Below, in pieces: positions 24,826 through 32,373 of a stretch of DNA of 32,373 nucleotides. Origin of the DNA: Verrucomicrobiia bacterium (GTDB taxonomy: Bacteria; Verrucomicrobiota; Verrucomicrobiia; Limisphaerales; DASXHY01). The DNA is taken from contig DASPIL010000054.1 in NCBI GenBank assembly GCA_035629175.1, forward strand, positions 1 through 32,373, written 5' to 3'. Position 1 is the first letter of the stretch. Each line of letters begins with the position of its first letter. A model generated the notes under the pieces. The model made no database searches, had not been told where the DNA came from, and saw nothing but the letters and a program-made list of their open reading frames with translations. Position numbers and translations under genes: made by a program.

Positions 24826-27176
24826 CCGCGGCCGATCAACTCGGTGGCTTCGGCCACCTGAAACAGAGTTCCACCCTGGTCCAGCCGGTTTCTCACCGCG
24901 CGGGCCAGGGTTGATCGCGTATAGGGCTTCTGCAGGAACAGCGCGGCATCGTGCTGGAACATTTCGGTGTCGAATTGATCCACACAATATCCGCTTGTGA
25001 AGAGGATTCTCAGATCCGGATTGGCCGCGGCCAGTTGTTCGGCAAGGTCCAATCCGCAAATACCATGCGGCATGATCATGTCGGTCAATAGGAGGTCGAT
25101 CTTTCCTTCGAACTGGTTCCAGACTTCCAGCGCATCCAGGCCTGACGCCGCTTCGATGACCTTGTATCCGCAGTCCTGCAGGATCATGCGTCCAAGCGCG
25201 AGCACTGAGGGTTCATCTTCGACCAGCAGGATGGTTTCGCTTCCGCCTGTCGCTTCCGGGGCGGCCAGTGCGCGCCCTGCTTGAGCAGATGGCGCCTTGG
25301 AATCTGCGGGAAAATGCAACACGAACGTTGTTCCGTTGCCATAGTCGCTGGTGACTTCAATCCAGCCGCGGTGCTGCTTGACCACGCCGTAGACCGTGGC
25401 GAGGCCCAAGCCCGTTCCCTTTCCCGGCGGCTTGGTGGTGAAGAACGGCTCAAAGATGCGCGCCATCGTCTCAGGCTTCATGCCGTGACCGCTGTCGCTC
25501 ACCGTCACCCGCACGAAATCCCCTTCATGGGCATCGGGATGCGTGGCGACATACTCCGATTCAATTTTTGCATTCGCGACTGAAATCCTGAGTGTTCCGC
25601 CCATCGCCATCGCGTCACGTGCATTGACCGCGAGGTTCATGATGACTTGTTCGAGCATGGCGGGATCCGCATGTACCATGAACAGCTTCTCCGGCGGTTC
25701 GAATTCGAGCGAGATGGATTCCCCGAGCAACCGTTTCAAGAGCTTCACCATCGCGGTGATGATCTCCCTGACATCAAGAAATCTCGGTTGAATGACGCTC
25801 TTGCGACTGAACATGAGCAGCTGGCGGGTGAGGCTCGCCGCCCGTTCGGCTGCAAACGAAACAGATTGGACGGAATCACGCAGTTCAGGCGCGAGAGCCG
25901 AACGCGTCATCAGGATTCCCGCATGGCCTTGGATCACGGTCAACATGTTATTGAAGTCGTGCGCCACCCCCGCGGCGAGCTGGCCGACCGATTCCATTTT
26001 CTGCGACTGCCGCAACTGCTCCTCAAGATTCAGGCGATCGGTGATGTTGCTGATGTAGCAATGCACCACACGGGTTCCGGGCAGCGGGTGGAGCGAAACC
26101 GAAAGGACATGGTTGTCGACGCGGAATTCGCGATTCAAGAGGGTGTCCCCCGTGGCGAGGCAGGATTTCACTTCGGCTTTCAGCTCGGCTGGAAGCAACG
26201 CGGCAGGTGCCTCTTTGCCGGCTGATTGCGCAAGTTGCAATGCTGCATCGTTGCTGTAAGTGATGGCTCCCTCGTGATCAAGTTCCAGGGCAGGATTGGG
26301 ATTCAGGCGCGCGAAGTCAGCGACCTTGTGCAGCTCGACGGTGGACCGGGAATGTTCCATCGCAGCGGCCAGCACGTTGGCGGTTGCGAGCAGGAACTGG
26401 ACTTCGTCATTGGTGAACTCGCGGCGAAACACTGTGTAGATGGCCAGCACACCATAAGTCTGGCCGCGGCTCGCAATGGCCACGGACGCCCCGCTCACCA
26501 CGCGGTGTTCGCCCAGCATGGGATCGTTGCTGAATCGGAATTCACGGCGCACGTCCGAGATCACAACGGGTTCTCCTGATTCCAGCGTGAACCCTGCCTG
26601 GGAACGCGGGTCGCCATCGATCAATGCAATTCCGACAATTCCCTTTCTCCAGCCGGTGCCCGCGCGCAGGAGCATTGAATTGCCGTTCGGCAAACGTTCG
26701 AGAATTCGACAGAAGGGCACTTCCAGAGTCTGCGAAACCAGGTTCGCTGCCTGGGTCAAAAGAATGTTGATGTCTGAAGACGTCAGGGCGCATTGGCCGA
26801 TGGCGGCGACAGCTGCCTGCTGCAGTGCACGATCGAGGGACCGCTGTGTTTCTTTTTCGAGCTCGCGGGTGCGCTGCTCGAGGGACGCCGCCATGCGATT
26901 GAATTCCTCCGCGAGCGCCGCGACTTCGTCGCACCGCGCGACGAGCGATGTGCGCGCCGACAAATCGCCGCTGCGCAACCGCTCCGCAGTGCCCATGAGC
27001 AGGCGCAGGTCGCGCAGCAGAAAATGATGAATGCCCCAGGCCGTCGCAATGGCGGCCAGAACGGCGGTGCTCCATGCCAGCCATGTTGTTCCCGTAATGG
27101 ACAACGCCGCGAGCGGCGGAACAATTGCAACCAGGATTGTCCCGGCAAGGCGGAAGCGAAGACCCGATGGACCCAT
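24822..27176 (-). CDS. Hybrid sensor histidine kinase with receiver domain
   Basis: A 784-residue membrane sensor kinase fused to a response-regulator receiver. Domains in order: two N-terminal membrane segments (about 11-30 and 32-53), a HAMP-like linker (54-107), GAF (128-277), PAS-like (282-382), the HisKA helix pair with [10 protein letters not shown] (phosphorylated His 406), the ATPase domain with [17 protein letters not shown] and GTGLGLATV, and a receiver (648-767) with phosphorylated Asp 699 in LLTDMIMP and Lys 750. The start at 27176 opens directly before the first membrane segment, while the longer frame to 27350 is unlikely. It has no DNA-binding output, so it must pass phosphate onward or act through an unseen partner. 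It lies alone on this strand. Confidence 0.9.
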   Translation of the reverse strand: MGPSGLRFRLAGTILVAIVPPLAALSITGTTWLAWSTAVLAAIATAWGIHHFLLRDLRLLMGTAERLRSGDLSARTSLVARCDEVAALAEEFNRMAASLEQRTRELEKETQRSLDRALQQAAVAAIGQCALTSSDINILLTQAANLVSQTLEVPFCRILERLPNGNSMLLRAGTGWRKGIVGIALIDGDPRSQAGFTLESGEPVVISDVRREFRFSNDPMLGEHRVVSGASVAIASRGQTYGVLAIYTVFRREFTNDEVQFLLATANVLAAAMEHSRSTVELHKVADFARLNPNPALELDHEGAITYSNDAALQLAQSAGKEAPAALLPAELKAEVKSCLATGDTLLNREFRVDNHVLSVSLHPLPGTRVVHCYISNITDRLNLEEQLRQSQKMESVGQLAAGVAHDFNNMLTVIQGHAGILMTRSALAPELRDSVQSVSFAAERAASLTRQLLMFSRKSVIQPRFLDVREIITAMVKLLKRLLGESISLEFEPPEKLFMVHADPAMLEQVIMNLAVNARDAMAMGGTLRISVANAKIESEYVATHPDAHEGDFVRVTVSDSGHGMKPETMARIFEPFFTTKPPGKGTGLGLATVYGVVKQHRGWIEVTSDYGNGTTFVLHFPADSKAPSAQAGRALAAPEATGGSETILLVEDEPSVLALGRMILQDCGYKVIEAASGLDALEVWNQFEGKIDLLLTDMIMPHGICGLDLAEQLAAANPDLRILFTSGYCVDQFDTEMFQHDAALFLQKPYTRSTLARAVRNRLDQGGTLFQVAEATELIGRG

Positions 27177-27186
27177 AGTCAATCTC

Positions 27187-27199
27187 GTAAACTGTTTAC
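27187..27199. promoter_or_regulatory. Perfect palindrome upstream of the histidine kinase
   Basis: GTAAACTGTTTAC, six-base arms around one central base, ending eleven bases before the kinase ATG. Size and position fit an operator for a dimeric regulator. The rest of the 348-bp gap (27200-27461) shows no gene. Confidence 0.4.
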
Positions 27200-27461
27200 A
27201 ACGCACGTGTACGGAGGCCATTGAGCGAGTTTGCTGCCATCGACCGCATTCAGGCTCCGCTTCGTTCAAGTGCCCGGCAGGCTGTGCGATGCATATCCAT
27301 TTGCGGGAGCGCCACGCGGTGCACCGCGCGAATGTCTTCCGACGAGACACACAGGCCGGGAATTGGACGCTCCCAATTCCAGCGTGGATCTGAACAGCCG
27401 GCGGGCAGGCCTGAATTCAAAACGCGGCTCCGACGCGAGAAGGGCATCGCGTATTCAGCAG

Positions 27462-27481
27462 GAAAATTTCAAAAAATTTTC
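27462..27481. promoter_or_regulatory. Perfect AT-rich hairpin upstream of the His-rich gene
   Basis: GAAAATTT and AAATTTTC, eight-base arms with a four-base loop, 43 bases before the ATG at 27525. It stands out in a GC-rich gap and may be a regulatory site or part of the promoter. Confidence 0.3.
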
Positions 27482-27524
27482 AAACGCTTGAAGCAGCCTT
27501 CGGGACACCCGTCTGATCTTGCGT

Positions 27525-27857
27525 ATGAAAAAACTAATTCTGATTGCAGGTCTTCTCACCGCTGGGGTGGCGGTTAGTCAGGCTGGCGTTCACCTCAACA
27601 TCGGAATCGGATTTCCGCCTCCGCCGCGCGTTATCGTGAGTCACCCGGCTCCTGTATACTGCCCGCCGCCCGTGGTGGTTGCTCCGCCGGCATGGACGCC
27701 CGTCGTCGTGGCGCCCCATTGGCACGGTGGCTATCACGGACGAGTGCACCACCGGCACGGCCACAGCCACGGGAAATACCGTTATAAGGAACACGGGGGC
27801 CACGGGCACGGGCACGGCCATGGCCGGTATGTTTATCGGGAACGCGGACGCTGGTAA
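27525..27857 (+). CDS. Exported histidine- and glycine-rich small protein
   Basis: A 110-residue protein with a signal peptide (MKKLILIAGLLTAGVAVSQA) and a mature part in two sections: a Pro/Val-rich stretch (PPPVVVAPPAWTPVVVAP) and a C-terminal section with many His-Gly/His-Arg pairs (HGGYHGRVHHRHGHSHGKY). The His clusters suggest metal binding or a surface role, but no family is recognised. The ATG at 27525 is set by the signal peptide. It has its own promoter space and ends in a clear terminator, so it is likely a single-gene unit. Confidence 0.8.
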   Translation: MKKLILIAGLLTAGVAVSQAGVHLNIGIGFPPPPRVIVSHPAPVYCPPPVVVAPPAWTPVVVAPHWHGGYHGRVHHRHGHSHGKYRYKEHGGHGHGHGHGRYVYRERGRW

Positions 27858-27874
27858 TTGGGCAGGTTCAACAC

Positions 27875-27904
27875 AGCCGGGCAGTCATCCTGCCCGGCTT
27901 TTTT
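27875..27904 (+). terminator. Rho-independent terminator of the His-rich gene
   Basis: Ten-base-pair perfect stem AGCCGGGCAG/CTGCCCGGCT (27875-27884 with 27890-27899), five-base loop, followed by TTTTTT. It lies 17 bases after the stop codon of the His-rich protein gene. The convergent gene ends at 27903, so the hairpin may also affect it. Confidence 0.92.
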
Positions 27905-28400
27905 ATTCAGGGAAGTTGACGACCCCGTGCTGTTCTCCCTCCTGGACGTGCGGGCGGGTTCCCCGGGCATAAGCTTTTGCGGCCTCAAAGAGATACTTCA
28001 CGCTTTGGAATCCGCCGGTATCCCAGTACTCGCCTGATTCTGCCTCAGCGTGAATCAACACCAGCTCGGGATCCTGCACGCCCCCGGGAAACCAGGTGCG
28101 ATACGATTCCTTCCATAGTTCCGCGGCTTTATTGCGATCGAAGATCAACCTGGCTGTTGCGTGCAGCACGAGGTAGCGGCTCATCTCATTCTGGCAAACA
28201 ATCAAAACCCGCTGGTCATTTTCAATTTCATGCACCTTGGCGCTGTGGCGCCCCGTAAAGAACCACACGTCGCAATTCGATTCCACTCGCGCGAGCGCCA
28301 TCGGCCGCGCGTTGAAAGGCATCCCGTCGCCCCGCGTCACGAGCAATGCGCTGTCAAACCCGGCCAAAAGTTCACGAAACTTATTCACGTCATTGTCCAT
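27903..28400 (-). CDS. Pyridoxamine 5'-phosphate oxidase-like flavin-binding protein
   Basis: A 165-residue protein of the PNPOx-like split-barrel family, close to general stress protein 26 types. Typical features are the N-terminal LLAGFDSALLVTRGDGMPFNARPM, then DVWFFTGRHSAKVHEIENDQRVLIVCQ and YLVLHATARLI, which form the flavin or F420 site. The exact substrate is unknown, and it is not PdxH, which is longer with other C-terminal motifs. GGAGGA stands directly before the ATG at 28400. It is single on its strand. Confidence 0.88.
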   Translation of the reverse strand: MDNDVNKFRELLAGFDSALLVTRGDGMPFNARPMALARVESNCDVWFFTGRHSAKVHEIENDQRVLIVCQNEMSRYLVLHATARLIFDRNKAAELWKESYRTWFPGGVQDPELVLIHAEAESGEYWDTGGFQSVKYLFEAAKAYARGTRPHVQEGEQHGVVNFPE

Positions 28401-28620
28401 AAATCCTCCGGTTACCCTCCACGCTCCGCCATGCCTCTCCCCCGGTCAATGGGTCACTTTCGGGGGACGCAGCGACTGAGCAGGATAATTGCTTTTGTCA
28501 ATGGGCATATGCCGGTGGAAAGATGCGCTAACTGTGGTAGTCTGGTGCTCTTTGTATTTGGCAAAGAAGTTCATCGGCCATGACGGCAGGTGCGAAGCAA
28601 GAGTCACAAGCAGCGTAAGT

Positions 28621-30714
28621 ATGATGTGTCGGTATCGCGGAATTTCATTGGCGTCGAGGAGTGCATTCCTGGCGTTTTGGTCACTCTTTATTTTCATCCA
28701 GGCCTCGCCCGAGGGCTGGGCAGCGCCGCGGGAATTCCGTCCAGGCGCCCTGTCGCAGGTGCGAGAACTCCCGCGCGGACGCCTGCAGGAAAGATTGAAC
28801 CGTCTCCCGCCACAGGCCCGCGCGCGGGCGCTTGGCTGGCTGCGAAACTTTCATTTCACCGAGGCCGATGTGGATTCACTGCACGCGGATGCAGAAGGCG
28901 CCATCTATTACGTGGATCATTTTCCCGGCGCGGCGTCGACGGCACTGCAAGCCGCAGAACCGGTCACTTCGGAAGCAGCAGTTCCGGTATCGCCTTTTCC
29001 GCCGAACCTTCAGCTGCACAGCCGTCCCGGTGCGCCCAACGTGATCTATCTCAACTTTTCGGGCGAATCGATCAGCAATACCGCCTGGAACAGCTCCACA
29101 GGCCGTTCGGTGATTGAGGCCCTTCCGTTCAGCAGCGACAGCGATTACTCGACCTTCAGCGATTCGGAGCAGGCAGCGATTCGAAAAGTGTGGCAGCGCG
29201 TGTCGGAGGATTTTGCTCCATTCAACGTGGACGTGACGACCGAGCGTCCCCCCGCGTTCACCAGCCGCACTGCAATGGCATTGATTACGCGCAGCTCGGA
29301 CGCGACGGGCGGGGCAAACCCCTCCGCCGGCGCGGGCGGCATTGCCTACGTGAACGTTTTTGCGTCCGGAAACTATAACACTTTCCGCCCCGCGTTTGTT
29401 TACCATGACAACCTCGGCCATTCAGAAGCGCACATTGCGGAAGCGGCCTCGCATGAAGTGGGTCATAACATGGGGCTCAGCCATGATGGCTTGACCAGCG
29501 GCGCGAGTTATTACGGCGGACACGGCAGCGGCGAAACATCGTGGGGACCGATCATGGGAACTGGCTATAACCGTAACGTCACCCAGTGGTCGAAGGGAGA
29601 ATATTACCTGGCGAACAATACGCAGGACGATCTTGCGTTGCTCGCGAGCAAGTTGTCCTACATTCCCGACGATCACGGCAACGGCCTCGCCACCGCAAGC
29701 GCGCTGGAGATCGACGGTACAAACATTGCGTCGACCACGCCCGAGACGGATCCGACCAACATGCGCACGATCAACAAAGGCGTCCTGCACGGAAACGGCG
29801 ATGTGGACGTGTTCTCCTTCACAACAGGCCCGGGTGAAATCACTTTGACAGTCAAACCGTGGGTGAATGCCTCGGGCATGCGCGGTGGGAACCTGGATGT
29901 ATCAATTGAGTTGCGCGATGAATTCAATGAACTGGTTGCCACCAATAATCCCGATTCCCAAACCAGCGCGCGCATCGAAGCGGTTGTGCCGCAGGGCAAA
30001 TATTTTGTGGTTGTGGGAAATGCCGGGATCGGGTCTCCCGTTACAGCCAGCCCTTCAGGTTACACATCGTACGGCAGCATCGGGCAATACTTCATCAGCG
30101 GATCGATCCAATCGCCAGATTTGGTGCCTGTGAATGTGCAGATCACAGCAACGCCGAACAATCCCGAGTGGGGAAGCGTGACGCCCGCGACTGCGACGGC
30201 GGTCGTTGGCACGACGGTGCAACTTGCGGCGATCCCCGCCCCGTTTTATGAATTCGTCGGCTGGACCAACGGTGCGGTGGGCACCGAGAATCCACTCACG
30301 CTTGTCGTAACCGACAGCACCGCCGTCCAGGCGGTCTTCCACGAACGCCTCACGACCAACTCACCCACCCCCGTGTGGTGGCTTGCGGAACATGGATTCA
30401 ATCAACCTGAGGCAGCTGTCGATGACATCGGCGCAAACGGGATCGCCGTCTGGAAATCGTATGTAGCCGGGCTCGATCCAACTGATCCAACAGACCAACT
30501 GCGGGTCACGATCGATCGGTTTCCCGGCATTGATGTGGTGCATTGGAATCCAAGGTTGGGCCGCACCTACAACGTGTTGAGCAGCGAATCCATTGATGGA
30601 CCCTATTCGTTCCTGCCGAACGGGAGAAATGTGCCGGCATCAGCCACCAGCATGACCAACACCGCTGGAATTGGCAGTTCACGATTCTATCGCGTCGAAG
30701 TGAAGCTGCCCTGA
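28621..30714 (+). CDS. Secreted metzincin-like zinc metalloprotease
   Basis: A 697-residue exported protein. The start at 28621 gives a signal peptide (SAFLAFWSLFIFIQA core), while the longer frame to 28489 does not. No good ribosome-binding site is seen. After a propeptide-like stretch comes the catalytic region with HEVGHNMGLSHD (about 278-289), the zinc signature HExxHxxGxxHD of metzincins, and a Met-turn-like GPIMGTGY (about 312). The middle has a beta-sandwich like the pre-peptidase C-terminal type. Residues about 503-575 (VQITATPNNPEWGSVTP onward) resemble an InlB-like B-repeat. The C-terminal 120 residues (KSYVAGLDPTDPTDQLRVTI) are like modules at the ends of many verrucomicrobial exported proteins. 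Confidence 0.88.
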   Translation: MMCRYRGISLASRSAFLAFWSLFIFIQASPEGWAAPREFRPGALSQVRELPRGRLQERLNRLPPQARARALGWLRNFHFTEADVDSLHADAEGAIYYVDHFPGAASTALQAAEPVTSEAAVPVSPFPPNLQLHSRPGAPNVIYLNFSGESISNTAWNSSTGRSVIEALPFSSDSDYSTFSDSEQAAIRKVWQRVSEDFAPFNVDVTTERPPAFTSRTAMALITRSSDATGGANPSAGAGGIAYVNVFASGNYNTFRPAFVYHDNLGHSEAHIAEAASHEVGHNMGLSHDGLTSGASYYGGHGSGETSWGPIMGTGYNRNVTQWSKGEYYLANNTQDDLALLASKLSYIPDDHGNGLATASALEIDGTNIASTTPETDPTNMRTINKGVLHGNGDVDVFSFTTGPGEITLTVKPWVNASGMRGGNLDVSIELRDEFNELVATNNPDSQTSARIEAVVPQGKYFVVVGNAGIGSPVTASPSGYTSYGSIGQYFISGSIQSPDLVPVNVQITATPNNPEWGSVTPATATAVVGTTVQLAAIPAPFYEFVGWTNGAVGTENPLTLVVTDSTAVQAVFHERLTTNSPTPVWWLAEHGFNQPEAAVDDIGANGIAVWKSYVAGLDPTDPTDQLRVTIDRFPGIDVVHWNPRLGRTYNVLSSESIDGPYSFLPNGRNVPASATSMTNTAGIGSSRFYRVEVKLP

Positions 30715-30727
30715 AATCGTAGCAGAA

Positions 30728-30771
30728 ACGGGGCATGCAGCTTGTCGCGCCGAGACGCCGCCGTGCCCCGT
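30728..30771. terminator. Inverted repeat between convergent genes
   Basis: ACGGGGCA and TGCCCCGT, eight-base arms separated by 28 bases, between two converging genes. The inner part is GC-rich and may fold further. There is no T-run, so termination in either direction is only possible. Confidence 0.35.
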
Positions 30772-30779
30772 CGCAACCG

Positions 30780-32246
30780 TTATCGGACCTTCAATGGCAA
30801 CTGGGTCAGTTGCGCATGCAACGCTGAAAGGACATCGCCCGTGCGCTGCGCTCGAACGTCGTTTCCAAAACGGAACGTCGCGCCAGGATCAAATCCCCGC
30901 ACGACGAGGCAGTAGTCGGGATTCACCATCACGCCCAGCAGTTCCCCGGTTTTGCTGAACACAAGGTCACCGCGTGAAGGATTGAATTTGCCGAACAAGC
31001 CGCGAACGAAACTGTTATCGAGCCGGACGTAATCAGGAGTGGTCAGGTCAATCTGAAAGCGGCACTCGCCGTAGTAACCCTCCTCGGCGCCGACCAGCAC
31101 GGCATCCTGGAACTTGTAAGGCTTGGGCGACATCACGAATGGCCTGCTGCCAAGCGTGCGAACCTCCGCCTGCGACAGCGGAATCCACACAATGCGCGGG
31201 TCGCGAAAGTTGAAAGACAACGAACGGATCGGGACCTGCGCGCCCTTTCGGCTCAGCACACCCGTGAGCGATTCCCACTGCGTTCCCGGACTGACAATGT
31301 TGATGGGCGTGTCCTGCACGTGGCATAGAGCGTAGGAGTTGGTTCCATCGGTCACCAGGATTGTGGTGGTCGCCCGATTGCGGACGGCTTCAGTTCCAAG
31401 CATGCCGGGACGGGAGGCGCTGATCCGCGCCTCGACACGGTTTGTCGCAAACTGATTGAAGATGGTATTCGGCGCCAGCGGCCGGTTCTCACGAATCTCC
31501 TGCACGAGTTCAGTGGATTTGTTGGCGAGGACCTTGACACCTTCTGCAAGACGGGCTCGCTCCTCGCGTTCCACCTTCACCTGCTCCTGCATTGCAGCAG
31601 CTTGTTCGGCGGCATGCCGGCGTTCCACCTCGGCAACTTGCAGGCGGGTGGCAAGCTGTTGCCGTTCGTTCAGCACCATTTGATTGCTGCGGGCCAGTTC
31701 CGCCAGCGCGCGCTGCAAGGCCGCTGCCTGCTCAGCCTGCCGCCGTGCTTCGGCTTCGGTCTGCGACAAGCGTTCGCGCGTCTGCGAAACCTCCCCTGAC
31801 GTGCTGCGCAATTCCTGGTTCAACTTCTGGATATTGGTCTGGGCTGCGGAAAACTGCTGCTCGAGTGCGAGCTGCTGTTGAGCCAGATGTTCCGCCTGCT
31901 GCTGGCGCACCTGCAACTGTTGCTGCAATTCCGTGGCCTGCTGCTCGCGCGATTGCAACCGCTGCTGCAAGGCGCGCGCCTGCGATTCCCGATCGGCCGC
32001 CGTGCTGCGAACGCGTTCCAGTTCGCCCAGCAACTGCTCGCGGCTCCGACGCTCCTCATCCAGCGCCAGCTGCATCATCGCCGCGAGATCGCCGCGTCCG
32101 CTTGCTTCCACGCGATTGGTTGCCGTCTCCGTCCGGGCTGTTGCCTGCGCGCCTTCCTCGGCAACCTTGTTGATATCGACGCTTGAAAACGCCAGCAGGC
32201 TGATCAGCAGGAAATCGCAAATGACGATGAGGATGCTGCGGTTCAT
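30780..32246 (-). CDS. Membrane-anchored coiled-coil protein with C-terminal beta domain
   Basis: A 488-residue protein starting with one membrane segment (MNRSILIVICDFLLISLLAF). A very Gln/Ala/Arg-rich coiled coil of about 200 residues follows (for example LQQQLQVRQQQAEHLAQQQL), then a C-terminal globular part of about 230 residues. The latter has ILVTDGTNSYALCHV and GDLVFSKTGELLGVMV, which resemble the strand pattern of trypsin-like folds, but the Ser motif GDSGG is not there, so it is probably not an active protease. The start overlaps the stop of the gene before it by four bases (ATGA), so they are co-translated. Its function is unknown. Confidence 0.75.
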   Translation of the reverse strand: MNRSILIVICDFLLISLLAFSSVDINKVAEEGAQATARTETATNRVEASGRGDLAAMMQLALDEERRSREQLLGELERVRSTAADRESQARALQQRLQSREQQATELQQQLQVRQQQAEHLAQQQLALEQQFSAAQTNIQKLNQELRSTSGEVSQTRERLSQTEAEARRQAEQAAALQRALAELARSNQMVLNERQQLATRLQVAEVERRHAAEQAAAMQEQVKVEREERARLAEGVKVLANKSTELVQEIRENRPLAPNTIFNQFATNRVEARISASRPGMLGTEAVRNRATTTILVTDGTNSYALCHVQDTPINIVSPGTQWESLTGVLSRKGAQVPIRSLSFNFRDPRIVWIPLSQAEVRTLGSRPFVMSPKPYKFQDAVLVGAEEGYYGECRFQIDLTTPDYVRLDNSFVRGLFGKFNPSRGDLVFSKTGELLGVMVNPDYCLVVRGFDPGATFRFGNDVRAQRTGDVLSALHAQLTQLPLKVR

Positions 32247-32371
32247 AGCGACGTCGCGAAAGGATTGGCGGGCTGCTGCTGTTGCAGCGCGCTCTCCGCC
32301 TCAAGCAGCAGCTTGCGGCGGGTCGGCCGAAGATGAACGACCTTGAACAACACAACAAACAGGATGCCGAA
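32243..32371 (-). CDS. C-terminal end of a membrane protein gene, cut by the window edge
   Basis: The last 42 residues of a protein whose start lies beyond the window. It reads FGILFVVLFKVVHLRPTRRK, a membrane segment followed by a basic stretch, then a Gln-rich tail ending FATSL. The stop overlaps the ATG of the coiled-coil gene by four bases, so the two form an operon. Its identity cannot be told from this part. Confidence 0.6.
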   Translation of the reverse strand, partial: FGILFVVLFKVVHLRPTRRKLLLEAESALQQQQPANPFATSL

Positions 32372-32373
32372 AG

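Overview
The window is GC-rich, densely coded chromosomal DNA from a free-living bacterium. I favour a Verrucomicrobiota member of the Pedosphaera/Limisphaera type. The reasons are many secreted or membrane-anchored coiled-coil proteins, a secreted metalloprotease with a lineage-typical C-terminal module, a secreted GH43 enzyme, and intergenic palindromic repeats. This is inference from style and gene content. There is no rRNA, tRNA, prophage, insertion sequence or CRISPR array that I can support.

Layout. 1-656 is gene-free and holds two diverged copies of a repeat of about 215 bp. 657-6763 (+) carries a DHH phosphoesterase, a membrane protein, a secreted GH43 enzyme with a C-terminal frameshift, a DUF883-like membrane protein and a phosphoribosyltransferase/kinase-like fusion. 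6681-9939 (-) carries a four-helix-bundle protein, an inositol-3-phosphate synthase that runs on past its expected end, a clan GH-A glycosidase whose barrel halves appear in swapped order, and a histidine phosphatase. 10239-12882 (+) is a compact operon of unknown proteins, mostly membrane-bound. 13053-16757 (-) holds ilvD, moaA and a coiled-coil membrane protein. 16839-20678 holds a Lon-substrate-binding-domain protein, a TPR protein (-), a YihY/BrkB membrane protein, rsmD and a KDPG/KHG aldolase. A 194-bp tandem repeat (20740-21146) precedes purM-proS. 24277-28400 holds a small exported protein, a large hybrid histidine kinase (-), a His-rich exported protein with a clear terminator, and a pyridoxamine-phosphate-oxidase-like protein (-). 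The window ends with a secreted metzincin-like protease (+) and a membrane-anchored coiled-coil protein (-), which is preceded by the end of another membrane protein gene.

Housekeeping functions are purine synthesis (purM), branched-chain amino acids (ilvD), molybdopterin (moaA), translation (proS), ribosome methylation (rsmD) and sugar-acid breakdown (aldolase). The most unusual points are the B-then-A order of the GH-A barrel next to a stop-less inositol synthase (7350-9402), the phosphoribosyltransferase/kinase-like fusion (4778-6763), the GH43 frameshift at about 3994, and a family of intergenic palindromes at three loci.
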